Part shown: piece after piece, positions 32,057-42,303 of the stretch | Layout of the letters: every line of letters begins with the position of its first letter | How positions within the stretch are numbered: position 1 is the stretch's first letter | Assembly: GCA_027886185.1 (NCBI GenBank) | Contig: WOAB01000126.1 | Location: 124,001 to 188,000 of the forward strand | Direction: 5' to 3' | Source: Rheum nobile | Lineage: Eukaryota; Streptophyta; Magnoliopsida; Caryophyllales; Polygonaceae | DNA length: 64,000 bases | The notes under the pieces: model-generated | Seen by the model: only the letters and a program-made list of their open reading frames with translations | What the model was told of the DNA's origin: nothing | The model's database searches: none | Translations under genes and position numbers: made by a program

Positions 32057-33640
32057 GATGCCATTCTTATGCTCTTGTGCAAGGGTCTAAGCTTGCTTAG
32101 TGAGGAATTGAAGTCTACTCTGCCGAGGATCATCCTAAGCTTGCTTGAGGAGTTCCAAGACGTCTTCCCTGAAGAGATGCCACCCGGACTGCCCCCTAAA
32201 CGAGGTATTGAACATCAAATTGATCTAATCCCGGGTGCTACTCTTCCAAACAGGCCAGCTTATAGGATGAACCCCAAGGAGACCCAAGAAGTGCAAGAGC
32301 AAGTGAAGGCTTTGCTTGACAAGGGCCATGTGCGTGAGGGCCTTAGCCCTTGTGCCGTGCCAGTGCTATTGGTGCCCAAGAAGGATGGCACATGGAGGAT
32401 GTGCGTGGACTGCCGAGCCATCAACAACATCACCATTAAGTACCGGCATCCCATTCCCCGCCTCGATGACATGCTAGATGAGTTGCATGGAGCCTCCGTC
32501 TTCACAAAGATAGATCTCCGCAGCGGCTATCACCAAATAAGGATGAAGGAGGGGGATGAGTGGAAGACGGCGTTCAAGACAAAGTTCGGTTTGTATGAGT
32601 GGGTTGTCATGCCTTTTGGCTTGACAAATTCTCCTAGTACCTTTATGCGCTTAATGAACCATGTTTTAAGGCATTTCATAGGTAGATTTGTTGTTGTCTA
32701 TTTTGATGATATACTAATATACAGAAAATCACTAGAGGAGCATGAGAAACACTTGAGGGAAGTACTCTCTACCTTGCGTAATGAGTGCTTGTATGCTAAT
32801 GAGAAGAAGTGTGAATTCTGCACTAATCAAGTTTCTTTTCTTGGTTTTGTAGTGAGTTCCAAGGGCCTTCAAGTGGATGATAGCAAGATAAAGGCCATAC
32901 AAGATTGGCCTATGCCTACCTCCGTGAGCCAAGTGAGGAGTTTTCATGGATTGGCCAGCTTCTATAGGAGATTCGTGAGGGACTTTAGCACAATTGTTGC
33001 GCCCTTGACGGAGGTGACCAAGAAGCACTCGGCCTTTGTGTGGGAGGAGGCACAAGAGAGGGCTTTCAACGCCCTCAAATGGAGGTTGATGCAAGCTCCC
33101 TTGCTAGTGCTGCCCGACTTCACAAGACCATTCGAGGTGGAGTGTGATGCTTCCGGGATTGGCATTGGAGGCATCTTGATGCAAGAAGGTAAACCCGTAG
33201 CCTTCTTTAGTGAAAAACTGAAAGGGGCAAGTCTTAATTACTCTACTTATGACAAGGAATTGTATGCTTTATTTAGAGTATTAAAGACTTGGCAACACTA
33301 CTTGTGGCCTATAGAGTTTATCTTGCATACGGACCATGAGTCCTTAAAGCACTTCAAGAGCCAAGATAAACTTGATAGACGACATGGTAGGTGGATGGAA
33401 TTCATTGAGACTTTCCCTTATGTTATCAAATACAAAAAGGGGAAAGACAATGTAGTTGCCGATGCCCTATCTAGGAGATACACCTTGCTTACCATATTAG
33501 ACTCCAAGGTCTTAGGATTTGCATATATAAAGGAGTTGTATGTGGAAGATTCTGATTTTGGTGCCATCTATAAGTCATGTATAGATAAGGGCTCATGTGA
33601 CAAGTTTTACTTGTTTGATGGGTTCTTATTTAGGGCTGAA
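32057..33640 (+). pseudogene. Reverse transcriptase and RNase H of element A
   Basis: Open from 32057. The RT has EEFQDVFPEEMPPGLPPKRG, VLLVPKKDGTWRMCVDCRAI, FTKIDLRSGYHQIRMKEGD and catalytic VVYFDDILIY (about 32693-32722), aspartates intact. The thumb/connection is FHGLASFYRRFVRDFSTIVA. The RNase H motifs are VECDASGIGIGGILMQ, DKELYALFRVLKTW, HTDHESL and VVADALSRR, all catalytic residues present. These domains contain no stop, and the frame continues into integrase. Confidence 0.9.
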
Positions 33641-34819
33641 AAAGTGTGCATACCCATTTGTTCCTTACGAATGTTACTCGTTGAAGAAGCCCATAAGGGT
33701 GGTTTAATGGGTCACTTCGGAAGGGACAAGACCTATCACATGCTATGTGCACACTTCTATTGGCCCCACATGCTTAGAGATGTTGAGCACCTTATTAAAA
33801 GGTGTTTGGATTGTCTAAAGGCCAAGTCTAGGTTGCAACCCCACGGCCTATACAGTCCATTGCCCATCCCAAGTGCCCCTTGGGAGGACATCTCAATGCA
33901 CTTCATCGTGGGGCTGCCAAGGACTAAGAGGGGACGTGATTCTATCTTCGTGGTAGTTGATCGTTTCTCTAAAATGGCTCATTTTATTGCTTGCCATAAG
34001 ACGGATGATGCATCGAATGTAGCTGACCTCTTCTTTAGAGAAGTCGTGAGGCTACATGGTGTACCCCGGACTATAGTAAGTGATAGGGATGTTAAGTTTC
34101 TTAGTTACTTTTGGAAGACCCTTTGGGGAAAGCTAGGGACGAGACTTTTGTTCTCCACCTCTAGCCATCCTTAAACGGATGGTCAAACGGAAGTAACTAA
34201 CCGAACCTTATCAACCCTACTCCGAGCTATCCTTCGAAAGAACCTCAAGGCTTGGGAGGAAGCTCTACCCCATGTAGAGTTTGCTTATAATAGGATTGTC
34301 CATTCTTCAACTTCATTATCTCCTTTTGAATGTGTTTATGGTATCAATCCTACTACTCCACTAGATCTTGCTCCTTTTCCTATGAAGGAGCGTGAGAGTT
34401 TTGATGCAGGTAAGCATGTGGAGTTCATTAGGGAGCTGCATGAGCGGACTAAGGAAAAGCTTAAGGCATGTGCGGAGCGGAATGCAGCAAGAGCTAACAA
34501 GGGGCGCAAGCGAGTGGTGTTCAAACCAGGGGATCTCGTATGGGTGCATTTGAGGAAGGAGCGCTTCCCGGAGCAGCGCAAGTCCAAGCTTGCACCTCGA
34601 GGAGATGGCCCTTTCAATTTGCTGCGCCGAATTGGAGATAATGCCTACGTCATTGACCTACCGGATACATATGGTGTGAGTACCACCTTCAACGTGGCTG
34701 ACTTGACACCATACCACACACCGGACGTGGCCACACCATTAGCTCATGATCCGTGGACGGATCCTCTCCAAGAAGGGGAGGATGATGGAGGACCATCCAA
34801 CCACCATCCGGACCCGTGA
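33641..34819 (+). pseudogene. Integrase of element A, first Asp changed to His
   Basis: The zinc domain is EEAHKGGLMGHFGRDKTYHM with HFYWPHMLRDVEHLIKRC and CLDCLKAKSR. In the core the usual M-D-F is M-H-F (codon CAC at 33899-33901), so the first of the three catalytic acids is lost. The second (VSDRDVKFLSYFW) and the Glu (DGQTEV) remain. TAA at 34172-34174 lies just before the latter. The C-terminal domain has GDLVWVHLRKERFPEQRKSK and NVADLTPYHTPD. The frame ends GGPSNHHPDP at 34819, because a 7-bp deletion in the 3' LTR throws off the usual LTR-encoded tail. Confidence 0.88.
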
Positions 34820-35497
34820 CAAGGAGCCAAGCTCGTCGTCTCCAAGAGGAGCTAGCCATGCTTATACATCAAGTCCCGGAGGAGGTTGCCCCGGCTACAC
34901 CTAAAGCCTTCTCGTTGACAATGGCTTATAATGGTTGAGTGTATGACTTGTGTACACCTTCCATTAGTCATTACTTTCCTCTTTTAGCATGTTTTGGCCG
35001 TGTGGACCTAAGTACATTCTTAGACTCGGTTTGCTCATTTCCTTTCCGGTTTTAGCTTGTTTTATTTGTTTTAGGGCCGGTTCACTTAGGAAGTATTTAA
35101 GCCTTTTGTTCTTTCCATTTTAGGTAGCAAACATTATTGTCAAAACCCTTTTTCTGAAATAGAAAGCTTTCTCTTGAGAGAGAGACGTGTTTGCTCAATT
35201 CAAACTAGCCTTGGTCGAGTTGTGAAGATCAATCTCTTTCGGGTTGTTAATCCTAGTCGACACAAGACATCCTCTTCGTGCTCTTGAGGATTCGTCCTCC
35301 TTTGTGTGAAGTTGTAGAAGGCGAGGTTGATTGCTTTAGGCGTGGTGGTTCTTGCCTCATCCGAGCCAAGGGTTTCCACTTCCGGGTGATCGGTTTCTTC
35401 TTATTCGATCTCTTCTTCCTTTCTTATCTTCCGCCATTTTCACTTGTTTGTTGTTTCTTTGTCTCTTAGAGTCGTTGGTATCAAGATCGGGCCATTC
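34783..35497 (+). repeat. 3' LTR of element A, truncated
   Basis: Begins TGATGGAGGACC after the purine tract and matches the 5' LTR almost perfectly until GGGCCATTCT, then switches to the LTR of element B. The final about 25 bp (ending CCCCGTATCA in the 5' LTR) are missing. Differences from the 5' LTR: a 7-bp deletion near 34800 and three transitions (near 34813, 35005 and 35431). Confidence 0.9.
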
Positions 35498-35736
35498 TTC
35501 GCATGTCGTGTTGCCCACTCCATCGCTTCCACCTCCTATCGCAATCGTGTCAGTAAACCTCTAAAGTTACTGTTCATGTGCGCGCATTCCATTGTCAACC
35601 TTTCGTGCAATTCAACAAGGGTCAAGCCCAAGGCTTCCACGGTAAGCTTACAACGAGACGAGTGACTTCCCAAACAAGACTAGATCCACCGCCGCCTTCG
35701 ACGACTTGACCATCATCCGGAGGCAAGAACGCATCA
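35498..35736 (+). repeat. 3' part of the 5' LTR of element B
   Basis: Matches 40970-41090 (3' LTR) at its start and ends GCATCA at 35736, followed by AC and a PBS. The left part of the LTR is replaced by the LTR of element A. Confidence 0.8.
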
Positions 35737-35738
35737 AC

Positions 35739-35750
35739 TGGTATCAGAGC
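35739..35750 (+). other. Primer-binding site of element B
   Basis: Perfect TGGTATCAGAGC, two bases after the LTR end. Confidence 0.88.
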
Positions 35751-36458
35751 CCAGCGGTCTTGTAAGTCACTATCTCAAGTCTTCACTTTGTTCACGATTT
35801 TTTTTCTTGTCCATTACCTTGCTTCCGCATAATTAAAAAAAATCGATTCTTTCCTTGTCCTCTTCGGTTTCGCAAGGCAAGCCCTTGGCCGATTTTTTTT
35901 TCTTTCCCTCCAAGTTTTGGTGTGTTTGGTAACTTCGGATATCTTGCATAATTTGGTGGTTATTTCCTTATTTCTTGCGTTTATTTAGTTACCATATCTT
36001 TGCTTGATTTGCCTTTTAGGTAGTTAGCCGAAATTTTCATCTATAACAAATCAAATCAAATCTTTTTTCTCTTTCCAATCTCTACGATCTCGTTTGATCT
36101 TTTTCTTGTTACTTAGGCCGTTTTTATTTTATTTTCCTTATTCGATATCTTTAAAAAGTCAAACACAAAGATATTTGAATATTTTTTTTAAAAAAAGCCA
36201 ATCGGTTATTCAAAAAAATAAGAAGAGGCAACCGCGTGTAGGGAAAGCCAAAATAAGGCAACCCTATGCACCCTTGAGATCTTGTAGGACCAGGTCAAAA
36301 GAGATTGCCAGAAAGCCATAGAGACCGCTGCTACACGGCAGGAAGAGACGCCAACGGCCAGGCCAAAGCAAACCCATACCAACTCTGGCAATTTTTCTTC
36401 TACACTAGGCAATGCATTCAAGAAGTCCAACGCTTCAGGTGGGCCACCCAGTGCCTCC
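35751..36458 (+). other. Leader and deletion junction of element B
   Basis: AT-rich leader with T- and A-runs (for example near 35890 and 36185). Around 36200-36300 it passes into degenerate linker sequence of the polyprotein, so gag and protease were deleted about here. No gene is supported. Confidence 0.5.
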
Positions 36459-37262
36459 GTGAATCATGAGGGCGCCGCCAGCACTGCCACAAGGAAGCCG
36501 AAACAGAGGCCCACTGAGACCTGGCCAGGCACACCACATTTTGGCTCGAGCACTGGTGTCCATAACGCCAGTGCCTCCCAAAGCGCTCCCAGTACCTCGC
36601 TGCCTTTGCAGTTGTGCGTTTGCACGCCGCAGACGCCGCCACTACAGGGCCGTTATGAGCACAAATTACTTCTCGTGCGGCCCAGTGACCTCACTGCCAC
36701 CTTGAGCAGCAAGGCGCCATGCTTTTTGTTGGTTCCCACTCCATGCATCCTAGAGACACCCGTCGCCACACCATTGCCGCCCGCCGTCGCCGCTTTGCTC
36801 ACCGAGTTTGATGATGTATTTCCAGATGAGCTTCCACAGGGCCTTCCTCTATTGCGAGCCATTGAGCACCAAATTGACTTGGTGCCTAGTGCCTCCCTGC
36901 CCAACCGTGCCGCCTACCGCGCCGGCCCTGAGGAGACCAAGGAGTTGTAGCGCCAGGTGCAAGAACTGATGGATCGCGGCTACATGAGGGAATCCTTGAG
37001 CCCTTGCGCTGTCCCCGTTATCTCCGTGCCCAAGAAAGATGGATCATGGCGCATGTGCGTGGACTATCGTGCCATCAATCAAATAATGGTGAAGTATAGG
37101 CACCCGATCCCGCGCATAGACGACATGCTTGATGAAAATCCACGGCGCGACTCTCTTCACCAAGATTGACTTAAAGAGTGGCTATCACCAAATTCTCATG
37201 AAGGATGGTGATGAGAGGAAGACCGCCTTCAAGACGAAGTATGGGCTTTATTATGGCTCGTC
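36459..37262 (+). pseudogene. Linker and RT 5' part of element B
   Basis: A Thr/Pro/Ala-rich linker leads to LLTEFDDVFPDELPQGLP, IEHQIDLVPSASLPNRAAYR, a TAG at 36948-36950 (Gln in related copies), then MDRGYMRESLSPCAVPVISV, PKKDGSWRMCVDYRAINQIM and YRHPIPRIDDMLDE. A frameshift near 37138 follows; the next motifs (FTKIDLKSGYHQILMKDGD) are in another frame. The palm starts correctly but the frame is broken twice. Confidence 0.82.
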
Positions 37263-38325
37263 ATGCCATTTGGGCTTACCAACGCCCTGAGCACATTCAT
37301 GAGATTGATGAACCACGTGTCGAGAGAATATTTGGGCAGGTTTGTTGTCATTTACTTCAATGACATTTTGATTTATTCACGTAGCATTACTGAGCATGTT
37401 GAGCACCTTAGGCTTGTGTTAGAGTGCTTGCGACGTGAGAGCTTGTATGCCAACCTTGGCAAGTGTCGCTTTTGCTCCGACACAACTAATTTTCTAGGCT
37501 ACGTTGTGTCCAAGGACGGTCTGCGCGTAGATGAAGACAAGGTAAAGTCTATAAGGGAGTGGCTTACGCCGACGACGCCGATCATGGTGCGTAGCTTCCT
37601 TGGCCTCGTAGGTTTTTATAGGCGGTTTGTGCGCGACGTCAGCTCCATCGTCGTGCTGCTGCATGAGCTTACAAAGAAGGGAGCCACGGTGACTTGGCTT
37701 GAGGCCAACGAGAAGGCCTTTGCGTCATTGAAGGACGCCTTGTGCCATACACCTCTTCTCCAGCTCCTTACTTTGCCAAACACTTTGAGGTGGAGTGCGA
37801 CGCGTCAGACGTCAGCATTGGAGGCGTCCTGCACCAGGAGAGGCGGCCCATTGCCTTTTTCAGTGAGAAGCTCACCGGGGCCACCTTGAATTACCCCACC
37901 TACGACAAGGAGCTTTACGCACTCGTTCGTGTGCTCAAGACATGGCAACACTACCTTTGGCCATGCGAGTTTGTGATTCACAATGACCACGCCGCACTCA
38001 GCTACTTGAATAGCCAGGCCCACCTCAACCACATGCATGCCCGTTGGGTGGAGTTCCTTGAGACGTTTCCCTACGTCGTGGTCCATAAAAAGGGTAAGGA
38101 GAATGTGGTTGCCGATGCCCTTTCTCGTAGGTATAATCTCTTGACTCATGTTCAAACTAAGATTCTTGGCTTTGCTTTGATTAAGGAGTTATATGTGGTT
38201 GACCCTTTCTTTAGACCCATTTTCGAACATTGCCTTAAGGACCGAGAGTTTGACACCTATTTCTCTTTGAGGGTTACTTGTACAAAGCAGGCCGCCTATG
38301 AATCCCTAGCTCATCCATTAGGCAT
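37263..38325 (+). pseudogene. RT catalytic box to integrase start of element B
   Basis: MPFGLTNALSTFMRLMNHV and then VVIYFNDILIYSRS: the YFDD box is YFND, so one catalytic aspartate is Asn. LRLVLECLRRESLYANLGKC, FLGLVGFYRRFVRDVSS, then a frameshift near 37770 into the RNase H frame: VECDASDVSIGGVL, DKELYALVRVLKTW, HNDHAAL and VVADALSRR (catalytic residues kept). The integrase zinc-domain lead-in is interrupted at 38325 by a solo LTR. Confidence 0.83.
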
Positions 38326-38968
38326 TGTTTTGGGGCAAAAAGATCGATCGACCTAATTCACCTTAGACGGGGTAACGAGTCGATCGGGTAATATAAAATA
38401 AGTCCAAACCAAATAAACAATAAACCACGTGAAGAATAGATGCAAAATTATAGTATGATATATTGATCAAATGATGACAGAATCGAATCGATGTGCAACT
38501 TATCCTTGAGGAATAAGAGATCAGGTCTTGTCCGACCGACTGTTCTGATGGCTTCGACCGGCTGTCATTAGACAATGCTCTAGGGGAATTGAACGGGGAT
38601 CAATACGCTAACAAGCTTTTTCGAGAGCTGAGTAGGTGAGTGTTGCTCATAGACGTCTCGTGTGTCGATCATTCTCTCGTGGTCTATTCATGGTATCTTC
38701 CCCTTAGTCTGTTACTGTCTTCGTGATATTCTCTATTTATTCCCATGCGTGATCTCCGGGATCCTTCCTTAATGGCGTCGTAATTCTGGGTTCGATGTGT
38801 TTACCGTTTGCCTTTGATCGAGCAATTAATGCCAAAGGCGAAATTCTCAGGGTTGGTCGGATTCCATACGTCCGTCGCCCCTCTTCAGTCTTCTTGGCCT
38901 ACTTCTCCGCTTGGATCTTGGCCCAATCTACTTTGCAGAGATTCCATTGGAGCATGTTGGGCCCAACA
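38326..38968. mobile_element. Solo LTR inside B integrase
   Basis: 643 bp beginning TGTTTTGGGGCAAAAAG and ending TTGGGCCCAACA, with TG...CA ends and partly complementary termini. Flanks are GGCAT (38321-38325) and GGCAC (38969-38973), a 5-bp target duplication with one substitution. Discounting the insert and one flank restores the integrase frame across the site. It contains no PBS or ORF of note. The family is unknown, and it is unlike the solo LTR at 5845. Confidence 0.8.
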
Positions 38969-40066
38969 GGCACCTTCTCATCCAAGAAGCCCATGATGGC
39001 CGTGGCCACTTTGGAGTTGCCAAGACGCTGGCGTGCTTAGGGAACATTTCTTTTGGCCACGTATGACCCACTAGGTGACCCGCTACTATAGGAGTTGTGT
39101 GACTTGCCAACGCGCGAAAGCCAGATCTAGTCCACACGGCCTCTATACCCCCCTACCAATCCCTACCGGCCCTTGGGAAGACTTCTCCATGGACTTCATT
39201 ACGGGATTGCCTCTCTCTCGTCGAGGTAAAGACTCCATTTTTGTGATTGTAGATAGGTTTTCGAAGATGGCCCATTTCGTAGATTATAAGACGACCCATA
39301 GTGCTAGTGAGATAGTCGAGTTATTTTTTGAGCACGTGGTACGTTTACATGGAGTCCCTCGAACTATTATGAGTGATAGAGATTCTAAGTTTGTTGGCCA
39401 TTTTTGGAGAACTCTTTGGGGAAAGCTAGGTACAAAACTCCTATTCTCGACTAGCTACCACCCCCAAACCGATGGCCAAACCGAGGTGACTAACCGCACT
39501 CTAGGAGCCTTCCTACGCAACATGTTGAAGGCCAACCCTAGGCGTTGGGAGGACTTACTCTCTATTGTCGAGTTTTCTTATAACAGGTGCAGGCACTCGG
39601 CGACCAAGCTTACCCCATTCGAAGTTGTCTACGATAGGAACCCATTCACGCCGCTAGACATGCTGTCGCGCCCACTGTAGGAGCATGAGCATACCACCGC
39701 GGCCAGCTGCGCCGAGCAAATTCAAGAGCTCCATTGGAGGACGCGTGCGTAGCTGGAGCGTCGTGCTACGAAGTACGCCTCGCAACACAACTGTGACCGC
39801 CGCTGCATCGTGTTCGCACCCGGAGACCTCATTTGGGTGCACTTATGCAAGGAACGATTCCCCTCGCAGCACAAGCACATGTTGGTGCCACGCGGAGATG
39901 GACCATTCCGCGTTGTGAAGGACATTGGAGATAATGCTTACGAGCTTGAGCTCCCAGACGACTATGGAGTCCACGCGACCTTTAACATCGCGGATTTGCA
40001 GCCCTACATGGAGCCCGAGTTTGATGATGGTGAAGCGGGGACGCTTCACAGCCAAGTGGGGGAGGG
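38969..40066 (+). pseudogene. Integrase of element B
   Basis: The zinc domain follows with QEAHDGRGHFGVAKT-like sequence (part of the H-H half lost) and CVTCQRAKARS. The core is open from 39075: MDFITGLPLSRRGKDSIFVI, RTIMSDRDSKFVGHFW and HPQTDGQTEVTNRTLG, so the D-D-E triad is intact. Stops occur at 39678-39680 and near 39750. The C-terminal domain has GDLIWVHLCKERFPSQHKHM and NIADLQPYMEPEFDD. The frame continues into the LTR and stays open to 40322, including GPVTRLYAKAIANA, the family's LTR-encoded tail. Confidence 0.83.
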
Positions 40067-41090
40067 TGATGCGACCCTGCCCTCCATGATGGCCACAAAG
40101 GAAGAGGAAGTTATGAGCCTACGCTCAGAAGGCCCAGTGACAAGATTGTATGCCAAGGCCATCGCCAACGCCGCACAATCCCTCATCGCACGCATCGTCG
40201 CTACCCAAGGCGCGCCCGAGACAACGCCCGCGCTCAAGCTTCTCGCCACCATCGGCATCGCAACAAAAGACCCATCGTACTCGGACCATGGCGCGCCCAC
40301 CGTCGAACCCACTCAAGAATAGACGTGGCTGTTGTTCCTGTTCCCGCGTTCCCAATGCCTCACCGCGTCATCGACGCCTATCCTTAGCTTTTAGAGGTTA
40401 TTTTACTTGTTCTAGACATTGCTATTTTTATAAGGCTATTTTTGGTACTTTCTATTTTTAGGAGGTTTCCAATCTTGGCCCTTGCTATTTTTAGACTTTC
40501 TAATTTTAGTAGTTTCCATTGTTAGATTATTTCTATTTTGGGTGTGTGCTCCACGTGTGTCGCGTGGGCTAGCCCGTTAGGCGAGACTCGGCCCATCCGA
40601 GTCCCGCGTCCACTATTTAAGGCCAACTCGGCCTCTTATAATTCTTTACATTCAATTTTAATCTAAGCATAAGTTTGAGAACCAAATTGCCTCCTTACCT
40701 TAGATCGGACGTCGACCCTAGTCTATATTCGCATCCCCTTCATCCGCAGCCGACGCTACGGCACCGCTCGACCCGTCGAGCCACCTATCCAACTATCGCG
40801 CCTAGTCCTGAGGCCACGAACCACCATTCTCTTCGCATCGCAATCGCTTGTGCAGTGAATCGCCCCACCATCGCACGCGCTATCGCACCAACTCCTTTGC
40901 CGTCGTCGCTAGTGTCATCGCTCACGACATCGCTCACCCGTGACAACCCTAGTGACGCCCTCTTTGTGTGTCATGTTGCCCACTCCATCGCTGCCGCCTC
41001 CCATCACAACAGTGTCAGTAAACCTCTAAAGTTACTGTTCACGTACGCGCATTCCATTGTCAACCTTTTGTGTAATTCAACAAGGATCAA
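40067..41090 (+). repeat. 3' LTR of element B, truncated
   Basis: Starts TGATGCGACCC after the purine tract. The first about 255 bp encode the polyprotein tail. CTATTTAAGG near 40613 is a TATA-like box. The LTR is lost after AAGCCCA near 41090, where RT sequence of element D starts. Confidence 0.75.
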
Positions 41091-42303
41091 GCCCATGTCT
41101 TGAGAGATGGTAAAATTTGTCGTTGTCTACTTTAATTACATTCTTGTTTACAGCAGGACCTTAGAGAACCTTTGACACACCTTAGGGTCATGTTAGAGTG
41201 TCTTAGGAAGGAGAGTTTGTATGCTAACCTAGGTAAATGTTGTTTTTGCTTGAACTCTATGGTTTTCCTTGGTTTTGTTGTTAGCAAGGATGGGCTCTGC
41301 GTGGATCAAGAGAAGATTCGCGCCATAGAGGAATGGTCGTGCCCCACTACGGCGACAATGGTTCGTTCCTTCTTAGGGCTCACAGGCTTCTACCGCCGCT
41401 TCGTGAAGGACTTCTCCACGATTTATGCGCCGCTGCATGACCTCACCAAGAAGAATGCAACCATCGAGTGGAGGAGGACCATGAGGCTGCATTCACCGCG
41501 CTCATGGATCGATTTATGTCTTGCAAGATGACTCATAATGCTTCGGATGTTGCTAGTATATTTTTTTAGCATGTTGTGAAATGGCATGGAATTCCTAGGA
41601 CTATTATCTCGGATTTTGACACTAGGTTTTTGAGCTACTTTTGGATGTCTTTATGGTCGAAATTGGGGACACACCTATTGTTTTCTACTAGCTATCATCC
41701 CCAAACTAACGGCCAAACGGAGGTCACCAATAGGACTCTAGGCACTTTGCTATGCACTATGTTGAAATCTAACTTCCGCAGGTGGGAATAATGTTTCTCT
41801 TTTATGGAATTTTCTTATAATAGGTCCATCCACTCGGCGATGAAGATGACCTGATTCGAGGTTGTCTATGACCTCAACCCCCACACGCCACTGGATTTGA
41901 CGCCGTGCCCCATGAAAGACAAGGAGAGCATCAACGGCATGTAGCATGTGGAGTTTGTCCAAGCGCTTCACCAGCGGACGAGAGCACAGCTAGAGCGCCA
42001 CACGACACAATACAAGGTGCAAGCAGATCGCGGTCGGCACCACATGATCTTTGAGGTCGGCAACATGGTGTGGCTCCACCTTCTCCGCGAGCGTTTCCCA
42101 GCCAAGAAGCGCAACAAGCTTGATGCTCGCGGAGATGGCCCATTCAAGGTCCTGGAGCGCCTCGGCGACAATGCCTATCGCCTTGAGCTCCCGGATGACT
42201 ACGGTGCGCATCCAAGCTTCAACGTGGCCAACTTGTCTCCCTATACTCCTACTGAGCACGACGAGGACGAAGCGAGGACGCTTCGCTACCAAGAAGGGGA
42301 GAA
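41091..42303 (+). pseudogene. Gypsy fragment D: RT piece joined to integrase
   Basis: Begins in the RT just before the catalytic box, which reads VVVYFNYILVYSRT: both catalytic aspartates of YFDD are replaced. LRVMLECLRKESLYANLGKC and FLGLTGFYRRFVKDFST follow to about 41500. There the sequence jumps from the start of RNase H into integrase (MTHNASDVASIFF), losing RNase H and the integrase zinc domain with the first catalytic Asp. IISDFDTRFLSYFW and HPQTNGQTEVTNRTLG keep the other two acids. Stops at 41567-41569, 41789-41791 and 41942-41944. The C-terminal domain is GNMVWLHLLRERFPAKKRNK with NVANLSPYTPTEHDED. Confidence 0.82.

Larger units (their letters stand above)
27665..35497 (+). mobile_element. 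Ty3/gypsy retrotransposon A, nearly complete
   Basis: 5' LTR (27665-28405), PBS, leader, one polyprotein frame from 29849 to 34819, polypurine tract (AAGAAGGGGAGGA, 34770-34782) and 3' LTR (34783-35497, lacking the last about 25 bp). The whole 4.97-kb polyprotein stays in a single frame with no indel and only four nonsense codons. Over about 715 shared bp the two LTRs differ, by my reading, by three transitions and one 7-bp indel, so insertion was recent. The right end is fused to the LTR of element B, and a target duplication cannot be checked. Confidence 0.9.
35498..41090 (+). mobile_element. Ty3/gypsy retrotransposon B, gag-protease deleted
   Basis: Partial 5' LTR (35498-35736), PBS, short leader, then directly the protease-RT linker, RT, RNase H and integrase (interrupted by a solo LTR at 38326-38968), polypurine tract GTGGGGGAGGG, and 3' LTR from 40067 to about 41090, where element D takes over. 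The shared block (GTCAGTAAACCTCTAAAGTT near 35548 and 41010) shows that both LTR pieces belong together. Gag and protease are absent, so B was non-autonomous at least in its current form. Confidence 0.85.
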
